64,000 nt of DNA. Source: Lachnospira sp900551945. Its GTDB lineage: Bacteria; Bacillota; Clostridia; Lachnospirales; Lachnospiraceae. This document shows, in pieces, positions 53,570 to 62,924 of this stretch. The stretch spans positions 21,240 through 85,239 of the forward strand of contig DBFCCI010000045.1 in the NCBI GenBank assembly GCA_048380335.1. The letters run 5' to 3'. The position numbers and the translations under genes are program-made. The stretch's first letter is position 1, and every line of letters starts with the position of its first letter. Under the pieces are notes generated by a model, which saw only the letters and a list, made by a program, of their open reading frames with translations, had not been told where the DNA came from and ran no database searches.

Positions 53570-54502
53570 ATGAAACAATATTACTATTCACTAAATGAAT
53601 ACATTAAAAAAACTTATAACACAAAAATGTACAAGCTATCATTAAGTGGTGGAATGTCATGTCCTAATCGTGATGGTTTGATAGACAATCGAGGTTGTAT
53701 ATTTTGCAGTGCTGGTGGGTCAGGAGACTTCACTGGCGCTGCTATTTCAAAGTGTGCTGATATTGATATTCAAATAAATACAGCCAAAGCTCTTGTTTCA
53801 AAAAAATATTCTGGCTCAGACTATATCGCATATTTTCAGTCTTACACTAATACTTATGCCGATGTAAATTATCTTCGTGAACTTTTTTTCAATGTTATAA
53901 AACGACCAGAAATCAAGATTTTATCTATTGCAACAAGACCTGATTGTCTTGATGACAATATAATTAAATTACTAGCTGAATTAAATTCTATAAAACCAGT
54001 CTGGATAGAGCTTGGCTTACAGACTATTCATGAAAACACAGCTAACTATATAAGACGAGGTTACTGTCTTGACGTATTTGAAGATGCAGTTTATAGACTT
54101 AATTCTATTGGAATAAAACCTATTGTTCACATGATTATAGGGCTTCCTAATGAAACTGAAAGCATGATGCTTGATACAGCTCGCTTTATTTCACATTGCA
54201 ATATAGCAGGTGTAAAGCTTCAACTTCTTCATATTTTAAAAAATACTGACTTAGCTGAAGAATATTTTAACGGTAGTGTTGACATTTTAAGTCTAACGCA
54301 GTATATTGAAATTCTCGGTAAAATAATAAAAATATTGCCACCAGATTGTGTTATTCACCGACTTACAGGTGATGGACCTAAAAATCTTCTTATTGCACCA
54401 CTTTGGAGTAGCAATAAAAAAAATGTTATTAACACAATCAATAAATATTTTAAAGATAATAACATTATACAGGGTTCAGATTATACTGCTGATAATGTTT
54501 AA
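53570..54502 (+). CDS. Radical SAM protein, TIGR01212/YtqA family
   Basis: The 310-residue protein has the iron-sulfur cysteines at C31, C43 and C46 (CPNRDGLIDNRGCIFC), the family's GGSGDF motif, LSIATRPDCL and IELGLQTIHE. No substrate is known for this family. It starts 4 bases after the malic enzyme stop with only a weak ribosome binding site, so it is probably translated by coupling. Confidence 0.92.
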   Translation: MKQYYYSLNEYIKKTYNTKMYKLSLSGGMSCPNRDGLIDNRGCIFCSAGGSGDFTGAAISKCADIDIQINTAKALVSKKYSGSDYIAYFQSYTNTYADVNYLRELFFNVIKRPEIKILSIATRPDCLDDNIIKLLAELNSIKPVWIELGLQTIHENTANYIRRGYCLDVFEDAVYRLNSIGIKPIVHMIIGLPNETESMMLDTARFISHCNIAGVKLQLLHILKNTDLAEEYFNGSVDILSLTQYIEILGKIIKILPPDCVIHRLTGDGPKNLLIAPLWSSNKKNVINTINKYFKDNNIIQGSDYTADNV

Positions 54503-54590
54503 AAATTTTAATACCGACTACACAAAAACAATAAAATACTATCAGAACAATTTTAAATACAGTTAGAATATAATCAAGGACGGAATTAGA

Positions 54591-55112
54591 ATGAATACAA
54601 ATACAGAAGCAACTACTTTGTATAAACTAATGATTTTATATATGCTAAATAAAGTCAACTTTCCTTTGTCTAACACTCAGATTTCTGAATTTATGCTAGA
54701 CAAACAATATACTAATTACTTTACACTTCAAGAAGTTCTTAGTTCACTCGCAGAGGACGGTTTTATACAGGTTCTTACATATAGAAATAGCACACAGTAT
54801 AAGTTGACAAAAGATGGTGATGAAACTATTTCATTTTTTCACACCAAAATATCTTCTACAATTCGTAGCGAAATAGACGAATATATTATTGAAAATAAAT
54901 ATGCTATGAAGTGTGAAATCGGAACAATATCTGATTATTACAAATCAACTTCAGGAGATTATATTGCACACTGTCAAGTTAAAGAAGGTGACACAAGCCT
55001 TATAGAATTAAATATTGCTGTTCCACTAAAAGAACAAGCTGACGCAATATGTTCAAAATGGAGAGATGCGAGTCAGGATATATATGACTTTGTAATACAT
55101 AAGCTGATGTAA
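54591..55112 (+). CDS. DUF4364 family protein
   Basis: The 173-residue protein has a winged-helix-like N-terminal half (LYKLMILYMLNKVNFPLSNTQISEFML...LQEVLSSLAEDGFIQVL, then KLTKDGDETISFF) typical of DUF4364 in Clostridia, plus a small C-terminal domain. Possibly a DNA-binding regulator, but no target is known. GGACGGAA precedes the ATG. It lies 88 bases after the radical SAM gene. Confidence 0.88.
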   Translation: MNTNTEATTLYKLMILYMLNKVNFPLSNTQISEFMLDKQYTNYFTLQEVLSSLAEDGFIQVLTYRNSTQYKLTKDGDETISFFHTKISSTIRSEIDEYIIENKYAMKCEIGTISDYYKSTSGDYIAHCQVKEGDTSLIELNIAVPLKEQADAICSKWRDASQDIYDFVIHKLM

Positions 55113-55136
55113 TGCTTAAACCATTACATCAGCTTA
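55098..55136. terminator. Bidirectional hairpin between DUF4364 and engB
   Basis: ATAAGCTGATGTAATG and CATTACATCAGCTTAT form a perfect 16-bp stem that overlaps the last codons of the + gene. The T-run is poor on both sides, but position between convergent genes fits a shared terminator. Confidence 0.65.
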
Positions 55137-55164
55137 TATATCTTTAACTCATTATAAAATATTA

Positions 55165-55746
55165 TCAAATATATGACTCAATTACTTCCCAAAGTGTATC
55201 GAGTCCCTGTTTTGTCTGTGATGAAAATGGAATTAATATATCATCTTTTCCAAGTCCTAATCCATTTCTTACTGCTTTTACTTGCTTTTGAACTTGACTT
55301 CTCTTAATCTTATCAAGCTTAGTAGCTACTATTACTGGATGATATCCATTAGCTACTATCCAGTCATACATCATTTTATCGTTAGCAGATGGGTCATGTC
55401 TTATATCAATAAGTAAGAACACCTGCTTAAGCTGTTTAGAAGTTCTTAAATACTTTTCAACCATTTTACCCCATTTTGCCTTAACCGCTTCATTAGCATT
55501 AGCATAACCATATCCCGGTAAATCTACAAGATACATTGCATCATTAATATTATAATAATTAATAGTTTGTGTTTTACCCGGCTGTGAAGATGTTCTCGCA
55601 TACGACTTTCTGTTCATAAGTGCATTAATCATTGAAGACTTTCCTACATTTGACTTTCCTGCAAATGCTATCTCTGACAAATCCGTTTCAGGAATTGCAC
55701 TTGTTACACCTATAACAATATCAAGGTTTACTTTTTTAATTACCAT
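55165..55746 (-). CDS. engB: Ribosome biogenesis GTP-binding protein EngB/YsxC
   Basis: The 193-residue GTPase needed for 50S assembly has G1 GKSNVGKSS, G3 DLPGYG and G4 TKLDK. It lies 18 bases downstream of lon, the usual lon-engB order in Firmicutes. Confidence 0.96.
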   Translation of the reverse strand: MVIKKVNLDIVIGVTSAIPETDLSEIAFAGKSNVGKSSMINALMNRKSYARTSSQPGKTQTINYYNINDAMYLVDLPGYGYANANEAVKAKWGKMVEKYLRTSKQLKQVFLLIDIRHDPSANDKMMYDWIVANGYHPVIVATKLDKIKRSQVQKQVKAVRNGLGLGKDDILIPFSSQTKQGLDTLWEVIESYI

Positions 55747-55764
55747 TATTTTCTCCTTTAAAAG

Positions 55765-58095
55765 TTAAATATCAAGAGCATTTTCAAGAACTTGTTTCAT
55801 ATCAGTCATATACTCTATCTGTATTCCGTCTGTTATTTCTTTATCAAATTCTTCTACATCACTCTTATTTTTTATAGGAACAAGCACTGTCTTAATCCCT
55901 GCTGACTTTGCTGCGAGAAGCTTTTCCTTAAGTCCTCCTATTGGTAATACCTTGCCTCTTAAATTAATTTCACCAGTCATTGCTATATCTGCTTTTACTG
56001 GTATCTGCGCTACTGCTGAAAGTATTGCAGTAGCCATTGTAACGCCTGCTGATGGACCATCTTTTGGTACTGCTCCTTCTGGAATATGAAGATGTATACA
56101 ATTATTTTCAAAAAATTCCACATCAACGTTATATGGCTTCTTTGAAACTATTGAACGAACATAAGTAAGTGCAATTCTTGCTGACTCCTGCATTACATCT
56201 CCCATTTGTCCTGTAAGTATCATATCAGCTTTACCTGGCATACTGTTGACTTCTATTTCAAGAGTATCACCACCAACACTTGTCCATGCAAGACCTCTTA
56301 CAATACCAATGTCACTCTTTTTATTTGCTGGCTCAATTTCAAATTTGACTTTTCCTAACATTTCAGTAAGTGTTTTATCATTAACTCTTACTGGTGCTTT
56401 ACTTTCATCTATTGCTCCATTATTATAAAGCTGTCTTACAGCCTTTCTACATATTGAAGCAATCTGCCTTTCAAGACTTCTTACACCAGCTTCTTTTGTG
56501 TAGCCATCTATTATCTTTTCAATAGCCTTGTCAGTAAACTTTAACTGCTTCTTTGTAAGTCCATTCTTTTCAAGCTGTTTTGGAATAAGATGCTCTTTTG
56601 CAATGTGCATTTTTTCATTCTTAGTATATGAACTTATCTCAATTATTTCCATTCTGTCAAGAAGTGGTCTACTAACATCTGACAAATCATTAGCTGTTGC
56701 AATAAAAAGCACTTGTGAAAGGTCTGTTGGAAGTTCAATATAGTGGTCTATAAAATGTGAATTTTGCTCACTGTCTAATACTTCCAAAAGTGCAGAAGCA
56801 GTATCACCCTTATAATCACTACTTATCTTATCTATTTCATCAAGAAGAATTAATGGATTTTTAACTTGTGCAGACTTAAAGCCCGTTATAATTCTACCTG
56901 GCATTGCTCCAACATACGTTTTTCTATGACCTCTTATCTCAGCTTCATCTCTTACACCACCAAGACAGATACGCACATATTTTTTATTAAGCGCTCTTGC
57001 AACTGAACGAGCTATACTCGTCTTACCTGTTCCGGGTGGGCCTACAAGACATATAATAGGTGCGTCTGATTTAGATGTAATATTTCTTACTGCAAGTGTT
57101 TCCAAAATTCTATCTTTAACTTTTTTCATTCCATAGTGGTCTTTGTTAAGAATTTTTTCTGCCTTATCTAAGTCATTGTTATCCTCTGACATATTATCCC
57201 ACGGCATTTCAAGAAGTGTTTCTATATAACCTCTCTCTACATTTGCTTCGGAAGAGCCTTGTGCAAGTACTTTATAACGCTTTATTTCTTTTCTAATCTT
57301 ATCTTTTATTTCATCAGAAGCATTAAGTTTTTCTACTTCTTCTAAAAATTCATCAGCTTCTGAGCCATCTTCTTCTCCATTAAGCTCCTGATTAAGAACC
57401 TTTAACTGTTCTCTTATAATATAATCTTTTTGATTTTTATCGACATTTGCCTTTACTTTAGCAGTCAACTCATTTTTTATACTATATGCGTTAATGTCTT
57501 CAATAAGCATTTTTCCAGCATAAGTATACATATCTTCTAATGATGTCATTTCTAAAAAGGCTTGTCTTTGTGTATAATCCATCGGATAGTCAATCGCAAT
57601 TTTTTCAAGAAGCTTTTTGACACTATTAATATTAAGCCATTGCTCAATTACATCACGACTCATCTTTCCATTTACAGCCGAATATTGTCTTATAAGCTCA
57701 TAAAGCCCTGTAAGCATTGCCTTATTAGTTATTTCATCTGCATCTTGTATTGCATTGTCTTCTATATCTATATCTGCCTGTAACATTTTATCATCATCTA
57801 TAAAATGTGTCAGATATCCCTTAAACAATCCCTCAACAAGAACTCTTATTACTCCATTAGGTAACTTTATAATCTGCTTAATCTTTGCTACTGTTCCAGT
57901 TGTATACACATCTTCTAACTTTGGGTCAGCCGTTTCTATATCCTTTTGCGTTGCAAGAAATACCCTCTGATTGCCCTCCATTGCCTTTTCAACTGCTCGT
58001 ATAGATTTTTTTCTGCTTATATCAAAATGTATGACCATGTCGGGTAACACGGTCATACCTCTCAATGCTATAACAGGTAAACTAATATTTTTCAT
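55765..58095 (-). CDS. lon: ATP-dependent protease Lon
   Basis: The 776-residue serine protease has an N-terminal substrate domain (LPVIALRGMTVLPDMVIHFD), the AAA+ module with Walker A GPPGTGKTS and Walker B LILLDEIDK, and the protease domain with the catalytic Ser in PKDGPSAGVT and Lys in LPIGGLKEKLLAAK. It degrades misfolded and regulatory proteins. Part of the tig-clpP-clpX-lon-engB cluster. Confidence 0.97.
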   Translation of the reverse strand: MKNISLPVIALRGMTVLPDMVIHFDISRKKSIRAVEKAMEGNQRVFLATQKDIETADPKLEDVYTTGTVAKIKQIIKLPNGVIRVLVEGLFKGYLTHFIDDDKMLQADIDIEDNAIQDADEITNKAMLTGLYELIRQYSAVNGKMSRDVIEQWLNINSVKKLLEKIAIDYPMDYTQRQAFLEMTSLEDMYTYAGKMLIEDINAYSIKNELTAKVKANVDKNQKDYIIREQLKVLNQELNGEEDGSEADEFLEEVEKLNASDEIKDKIRKEIKRYKVLAQGSSEANVERGYIETLLEMPWDNMSEDNNDLDKAEKILNKDHYGMKKVKDRILETLAVRNITSKSDAPIICLVGPPGTGKTSIARSVARALNKKYVRICLGGVRDEAEIRGHRKTYVGAMPGRIITGFKSAQVKNPLILLDEIDKISSDYKGDTASALLEVLDSEQNSHFIDHYIELPTDLSQVLFIATANDLSDVSRPLLDRMEIIEISSYTKNEKMHIAKEHLIPKQLEKNGLTKKQLKFTDKAIEKIIDGYTKEAGVRSLERQIASICRKAVRQLYNNGAIDESKAPVRVNDKTLTEMLGKVKFEIEPANKKSDIGIVRGLAWTSVGGDTLEIEVNSMPGKADMILTGQMGDVMQESARIALTYVRSIVSKKPYNVDVEFFENNCIHLHIPEGAVPKDGPSAGVTMATAILSAVAQIPVKADIAMTGEINLRGKVLPIGGLKEKLLAAKSAGIKTVLVPIKNKSDVEEFDKEITDGIQIEYMTDMKQVLENALDI

Positions 58096-58129
58096 AAATA
58101 GTACTCCCTATTCTGCCTATAAATTAAAT

Positions 58130-59395
58130 TTAAAGTGATACACTTTCTGTCCTATATTCAATAATAGGCTTTCCTGTACCCTCAACAGCTTCTTTTGTTA
58201 TAATACACTTTGAAATATTGTCATCTGATGGAATTTCATACATAACTTCATTCATTACAGACTCAAGAATTGACCTTAAACCTCTTGCACCAGTCTTTCT
58301 TTCAAAGCTCTTTTTTGCAACAGCTTTAATAGCTTCTGGTGTAAATTCAAGCTCAACTTCATCAAGTGAGAAAAGTGCCTTATACTGCTTAATAATAGCA
58401 TTTTTAGGCTCTTGTAATATTCTTACAAGGGCTTCCTCATCAAGCGAATCTAATGCAACCATGACTGGAACTCTACCTACAAATTCAGGTATAAGACCAA
58501 ACTTTATAAGGTCTTGTGGAAGTACCTTGTGGAATGCTTCTCCTACTGTATCTTCTGACTTTTCTTTTAAAATGGAATTAAAGCCTATTGTACTCTTATC
58601 CATTCTTGACTCAACAATCTTTTCAAGTCCGTCAAATGCACCACCACATATGAATAAAATATTCGTTGTATCAATAGGAATAAGTTCCTGCTGTGGGTGC
58701 TTTCTTCCGCCCTGTGGTGGAACTGATGCTACTGTTCCTTCTAATATCTTAAGAAGTGCCTGCTGTACACCTTCGCCTGAAACGTCTCTTGTAATAGAAA
58801 CATTTTCTGACTTCTTAGTTATTTTATCTATTTCATCAATATAGATTATTCCATATTGAGCTTTTTCAACATCATAATCTGCTGCTTGAATTACCTTAAG
58901 AAGAATATTTTCAACATCTTCACCAACATAACCGGCTTCTGTAAGTGTTGTTGCGTCTGCTATTGCAAATGGTACATTAAGAAGTCTTGCAAGGTTTTGT
59001 GCCAAAAATGTCTTACCAGAACCTGTTGGTCCCATCATAAGAATATTACTCTTTTGTAGTTCAACATCGAGCTTTCTTCCAGATATTATTCTCTTATAAT
59101 GATTATATACAGCAACAGCTAATACTTTTTTAGCTTCATCTTGACCAATAACATAATCATCGAGAAATTCTTTAATTTCTTTAGGTTTTAACAAATTGAT
59201 GTTCATATCTTCTATTGTATCATCATCAAATTCGCCATTCATCTCAAATTCTTCGTCTAAAATATCACTACATATCCCTACACACTGGTCACATATATAT
59301 GTGCCATTAGGACCTGCAATAAGTTTTCTAACCTGGTCTTGAGTTTTATTGCAAAATGAACATCTTAACTTATTATCACTATTTCTGCCTGCCAT
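58130..59395 (-). CDS. clpX: ATP-dependent Clp protease ATP-binding subunit ClpX
   Basis: The 421-residue unfoldase has an N-terminal zinc domain (CSFCNKTQ...CDQCVGIC), Walker A GPTGSGKT, Walker B IIYIDEIDK and the ClpP-docking loop around IGF. It delivers substrates to ClpP, encoded upstream. Between clpP and clpX lies a 335-base gap with a hairpin. Confidence 0.97.
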   Translation of the reverse strand: MAGRNSDNKLRCSFCNKTQDQVRKLIAGPNGTYICDQCVGICSDILDEEFEMNGEFDDDTIEDMNINLLKPKEIKEFLDDYVIGQDEAKKVLAVAVYNHYKRIISGRKLDVELQKSNILMMGPTGSGKTFLAQNLARLLNVPFAIADATTLTEAGYVGEDVENILLKVIQAADYDVEKAQYGIIYIDEIDKITKKSENVSITRDVSGEGVQQALLKILEGTVASVPPQGGRKHPQQELIPIDTTNILFICGGAFDGLEKIVESRMDKSTIGFNSILKEKSEDTVGEAFHKVLPQDLIKFGLIPEFVGRVPVMVALDSLDEEALVRILQEPKNAIIKQYKALFSLDEVELEFTPEAIKAVAKKSFERKTGARGLRSILESVMNEVMYEIPSDDNISKCIITKEAVEGTGKPIIEYRTESVSL

Positions 59396-59730
59396 CTAAT
59401 CTTGCTACTACAATCACATACAATATATATGCTAGATGATAAACTATAATTTTATAATAATTATTATTGCTTCAAAATATCTAATTTATTGGGAAGTTCC
59501 TTTTATCAGATATATCACTCCACAAACTTAAAGCTTTTAATTAAACTGATATTTGCAATTTACTTTGTTACTTAGTTATAAATATAGTCTTTCATCTAAA
59601 TAGCTTTTCCTTTCCTATATTTTATAAACTACCAAATATAGCTCACCGCAACTTAAGCCGCAGTGAGCTACTAAATCTGCCTTAATGTTGCTTTAATCTA
59701 CATTTGTAAATTATTTACCACACTAAGACT
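59396..59730. other. clpP-clpX intergenic region with hairpin
   Basis: 335 bases without a gene. TAGCTCAC (59638-59645) and GTGAGCTA (59663-59670) form a stem around CGCAACTTAAGCCGCA. On the - strand it follows clpP closely and could end or trim its mRNA. The T-run is weak. Confidence 0.5.
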
Positions 59731-60312
59731 TTATCTCTTTTCAACTACTTTGTCAATAAGACCATAAGCTAAAGCTTCTTGAGCTGTCATATAATTGTCA
59801 CGCTCTGTATCACGAGCTATTTCTTCTACAGACTTTCCAGTGTTAGCAGCAAGTATTTCATTTAACTTATTTCTTGTCTTTAAAATATTTTCTGCTACAA
59901 TACGAATTTCTGTTTCCTGACCTCTTGCTCCGCCTGATGGCTGATGTATCATAATCTCTGCGTTAGGAAGTGCCAATCTCTTACCCTTAGTACCACCAGA
60001 GAGTAAGAACGCACCCATACTAGCTGCAAGTCCCATACAGATAGTAGAAACATCACACTTGATATACTGCATTGTATCATAGATTGCAAAACCTGCTGAT
60101 ACTGAACCACCTGGGCTATTAATATAAAAATGTATATCTTTATTAGGGTCTTCTGCTTCAAGGAAAAGCATCTGAGCTACTATAAGATTAGCAGATACAT
60201 CTGTAACCTCTTCACCTAAAAATACAATTCTGTCTTTTAAAAGTCTTGAGTAGATATCATAAGACCTTTCTCCTCGACTATTCTGTTCAATGACATAAGG
60301 TACAAAACTCAT
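59731..60312 (-). CDS. clpP: ATP-dependent Clp protease proteolytic subunit ClpP
   Basis: The 193-residue tetradecameric serine protease has catalytic Ser in GLAASMGAFLL, His in IMIHQPSGG and Asp in ARDTERDN. Length and motifs are typical. Lies about 100 bases after tig, with a hairpin (AAGACTGGC / GCCAGTCTT, 60357-60379) in the gap that has no T-run and may be an mRNA processing site. Confidence 0.97.
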   Translation of the reverse strand: MSFVPYVIEQNSRGERSYDIYSRLLKDRIVFLGEEVTDVSANLIVAQMLFLEAEDPNKDIHFYINSPGGSVSAGFAIYDTMQYIKCDVSTICMGLAASMGAFLLSGGTKGKRLALPNAEIMIHQPSGGARGQETEIRIVAENILKTRNKLNEILAANTGKSVEEIARDTERDNYMTAQEALAYGLIDKVVEKR

Positions 60313-60408
60313 ATAAAAACCTCCATTTCAAGCATTTATATTACCTTAAGCTGTTTAAGACTGGCAATCAGCCAGTCTTTAACAAGCATTAATCACTTAC
60401 TTTATTAA

Positions 60409-61698
60409 TTACTTTTCAACTGCTGTATCAACGATTAAATCTACAGCCTTTTGAACTGCAAGGTCTTCCTTAATCTGCTTTTCTTCGTTTTCGCCCATTA
60501 ATTCCTTAACCTTGTCAAGTTCCATCTTATACATATCAGCCATCTTCTGAAGCTCTGCATTAACTTCATCTTCTGATACTTCAATATTTTCAGCCTTTAC
60601 GATAGCTTCAAGAACAAGTCTGCTCTTAATTCTTGTAAGAGCTTCTGGCTTCATATCTTCAAGAACCTTCTGAGCTGTCATACCTGTGTACTGGAAGTAC
60701 TGTTCAATTGATAATCCCTGCTGCTGTAATCTTCTTGCAAAATCTTCTGCCATTCTATTTACCTGTGTATCAACCATAGCTTCTGGAATATCCATCTTTG
60801 CTGCTTCGATGATTTTTTCCATAGCTTCGTCTTCCTTCTTAACCTTAGCTTCGTTAGCCTTACGGTCAGCTATTTGTTTTACTAAGCTTTCCTTGTAAGC
60901 GTCCATTGTATCAAAATCAGATACGTCCTGAGCGAAATCATCATCAAGTTCTGGAAGCTGCTTTTCTTTGATTTCATTAACCTTAACCTTGAATGTAGCT
61001 GGCTTACCCTTTAATTCTTCAGCATGGTATTCTTCTGGGAATGTTACATTGATTTCCTTTTCATCACCAATGTTCATACCGATAATCTGGTCTTCAAAGT
61101 TGTCAATGAATGAATGAGAACCGATTGTAAGTGGGTAGTTTTCTCCCTTACCACCTTCAAATGCTTCTCCATCAACAAATCCTTCGAAGTCGATAACTGT
61201 CATATCACCATCTTTAACAGCTCTTTCAGCTACACTGATTGTTCTTGAATTCTGTTCCTGTATCTTCTTAAGTTCGTTAGCTACGTCTTCATCTGTAACT
61301 TCTGTTTCAACCTTAGTTACTTCTACACCCTTGTACTGACCAAGTTCAACTTCTGGCTTAACAGCTACTGCTGCTGAGAATACGAATGGCTTACCCTGTT
61401 CTAATTCAACAACTTCAATCTTAGGCTGTGAAACGATTTCTAACTTGCTTTCTTCTGCTGCCTGTGCATAAGCTTCTGGAATAATAGCATTAGCTGCATC
61501 TTCATAGAAGATTTCTGCTCCGTAAAGCTTTTCAATCATCTTTCTAGGTGCTTTACCCTTTCTAAATCCAGGGATTGTAATCTTATTCTTATTCTTATTG
61601 TAAGCTTCATTAAGACCTTTTTCAAATTCTTCTGCTGTTGTCTCAATGACAAGCTTCATCATATTTTTTTCTTCCATTACTTCTACTGTAAAACTCAT
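60409..61698 (-). CDS. tig: Trigger factor
   Basis: The 429-residue ribosome-bound chaperone and prolyl isomerase has the N-terminal ribosome-binding signature FRKGKAPRKMIEKLYG, the FKBP-type domain (about 150-245) and the helical C-terminal arms. AGGA lies upstream of the start. First gene of the proteolysis cluster. Confidence 0.97.
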   Translation of the reverse strand: MSFTVEVMEEKNMMKLVIETTAEEFEKGLNEAYNKNKNKITIPGFRKGKAPRKMIEKLYGAEIFYEDAANAIIPEAYAQAAEESKLEIVSQPKIEVVELEQGKPFVFSAAVAVKPEVELGQYKGVEVTKVETEVTDEDVANELKKIQEQNSRTISVAERAVKDGDMTVIDFEGFVDGEAFEGGKGENYPLTIGSHSFIDNFEDQIIGMNIGDEKEINVTFPEEYHAEELKGKPATFKVKVNEIKEKQLPELDDDFAQDVSDFDTMDAYKESLVKQIADRKANEAKVKKEDEAMEKIIEAAKMDIPEAMVDTQVNRMAEDFARRLQQQGLSIEQYFQYTGMTAQKVLEDMKPEALTRIKSRLVLEAIVKAENIEVSEDEVNAELQKMADMYKMELDKVKELMGENEEKQIKEDLAVQKAVDLIVDTAVEK

Positions 61699-62063
61699 TA
61701 TTAAATCCTGCTATTACAAATATATACTTATGTATATTACATATGGTCTTTTCTAATATAAACATTATCAATACCACATTAATTATATAATAGCTTTTCC
61801 TTTCTTTATATTTTATATTTCCTTTTTCCATCAGTACAATATTCAAATTTCTCATTATAATATATGAGTTTTCAATAATTGATTTATTAAATACTCTAAT
61901 TATAAAGCTTTAAATCAATTACTTGATGGATATTGTACATAGTACAACGTACATACTTATGAATTATATCACAATTATTTTTATATTACCAGCAAAATTT
62001 TTATGTATTGTAAAAATATATTAATTAAATTTTTATAAACTTATTTATATAAACAACTATCTG
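61699..62063. other. Intergenic region upstream of tig
   Basis: About 365 bases without a gene. On the - strand TGATATAAT (61963-61971 on +) is an extended -10 without a clear -35, which would give a long tig leader of about 250 bases. GTACATAGTAC-type palindromes lie near 61934-61950. No CIRCE or other known stress operator was seen. Confidence 0.4.
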
Positions 62064-62136
62064 CAAAAAGAAACTGTCACAACAATACTTTATGGGGTGT
62101 CGCAATTAAGAATTTTTTAATTCCTATGTTGTGACA
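62064..62136 (-). terminator. Spore-protein gene terminator
   Basis: TGTCACAACA (62075-62084) pairs with TGTTGTGACA (62127-62136). On the - strand TTTCTTTTTG follows. Confidence 0.7.
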
Positions 62137-62210
62137 TTCTCATAAATTATTATTGCAACAGCCCTTTTGTCAAGCTTAGATTTCTACAAGTTTAAATAAG
62201 CTATTACTTA

Positions 62211-62420
62211 TTAGTTACCCTGCTTCATCTGCTCTTCTTGTCTTTTAATCATCTTCTTAACCATATAACCGCCTACAGAACCAGCTTCGGCTGAGGTAAG
62301 GTCACCGTTATAACCTTCTTTTAAGTTTACACCGATTTCTGAAGCAACTTCCATCTTAAATCTGTCTAAAGCTTCCTTAGCTTCCTTCTTTGTTCTAGAA
62401 CCTGAATTTGAACTTGGCAT
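62211..62420 (-). CDS. Alpha/beta-type small acid-soluble spore protein
   Basis: The 69-residue protein has the two SASP signatures: EVASEIGVNL (germination protease site region, cut within E-IGV) and YNGDLTSAEAGSVGGYMVKKMI. It coats spore DNA and protects it from UV and heat. A SigG-type -10 (CATACTA on the - strand, at 62497-62503) is present upstream, but the matching -35 GCATA is about two bases too far. GGAGGTGGAG precedes the ATG. The leader contains the hairpin GATAAGC/GCTTATC (62471-62490). Confidence 0.96.
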   Translation of the reverse strand: MPSSNSGSRTKKEAKEALDRFKMEVASEIGVNLKEGYNGDLTSAEAGSVGGYMVKKMIKRQEEQMKQGN

Positions 62421-62549
62421 ATTACTCCACCTCCATACTATGATTAATTTCCGATTAATTCGGAATATTTGATAAGCTTCGTTGCTTATCTGATATTAGT
62501 ATGTTACGAAATTAAAGTATTATTATGCCAATTTTTGGGTTTAAATAAA

Positions 62550-62876
62550 TTATTTTAATCGGTCTAACAACATCTGATAATGCTTTTGACTTATATGTCT
62601 TCCAGCCTTTTGTAGTCCATGAATACAATCTAATACGTCATCAGCACTAAGTTCATTTTCTTGAAAAGCCGCCATAATTATACCTATAGTTCCCATTATA
62701 TTAAATCCCATTTGATTAGAAATAGCTCTACCTTTTGCTTCGTCCATTAACAACAAATCTGCTTTTAATTCATATAACAACGCATTTCTTATAAGTTCAT
62801 TTTCTTTATTAGATACATTTATATATTTTGACATACCTACAGGAACATTAATAGTAATCTTTTCCATATTTACCAT
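62550..62876 (-). CDS. UPF0175-DUF3368 chimera, likely remnant of a toxin-antitoxin pair
   Basis: The 108-residue protein starts like a UPF0175-type antitoxin (MEKITINVPVGMSKYINVS, then ENELIRNALL). From about residue 36 it continues as the C-terminal part of a DUF3368 PIN-like toxin (YELKADLLLMDEAKGRAI, then GFNIMGTIGIIMAAFQE and HISQKHYQMLLDRL). In full systems these are two separate proteins, antitoxin first. An in-frame deletion joining them would produce exactly this product. Start 62876 follows GGAGGTGA. The PIN N-terminal acids are missing, so ribonuclease activity is unlikely. Confidence 0.7.
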   Translation of the reverse strand: MVNMEKITINVPVGMSKYINVSNKENELIRNALLYELKADLLLMDEAKGRAISNQMGFNIMGTIGIIMAAFQENELSADDVLDCIHGLQKAGRHISQKHYQMLLDRLK

Positions 62877-62924
62877 AAAATATCTCACCTCCAAATACAT
62901 TTTACTAAAATTAAAATTATATTA

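Noticed and set aside
54348..54566. 72-codon frame overlapping the radical SAM gene 3' end
   Set aside because: Out-of-frame overlap without a ribosome binding site.
61643..61855. 70-codon minus-strand frame upstream of tig
   Set aside because: It overlaps the tig start out of frame, and tig has its own AGGA site.
61699..62063. CIRCE or CtsR operator upstream of the chaperone/protease cluster
   Set aside because: No matching inverted repeat (TTAGCACTC-type) or CtsR heptad repeat was found by eye.
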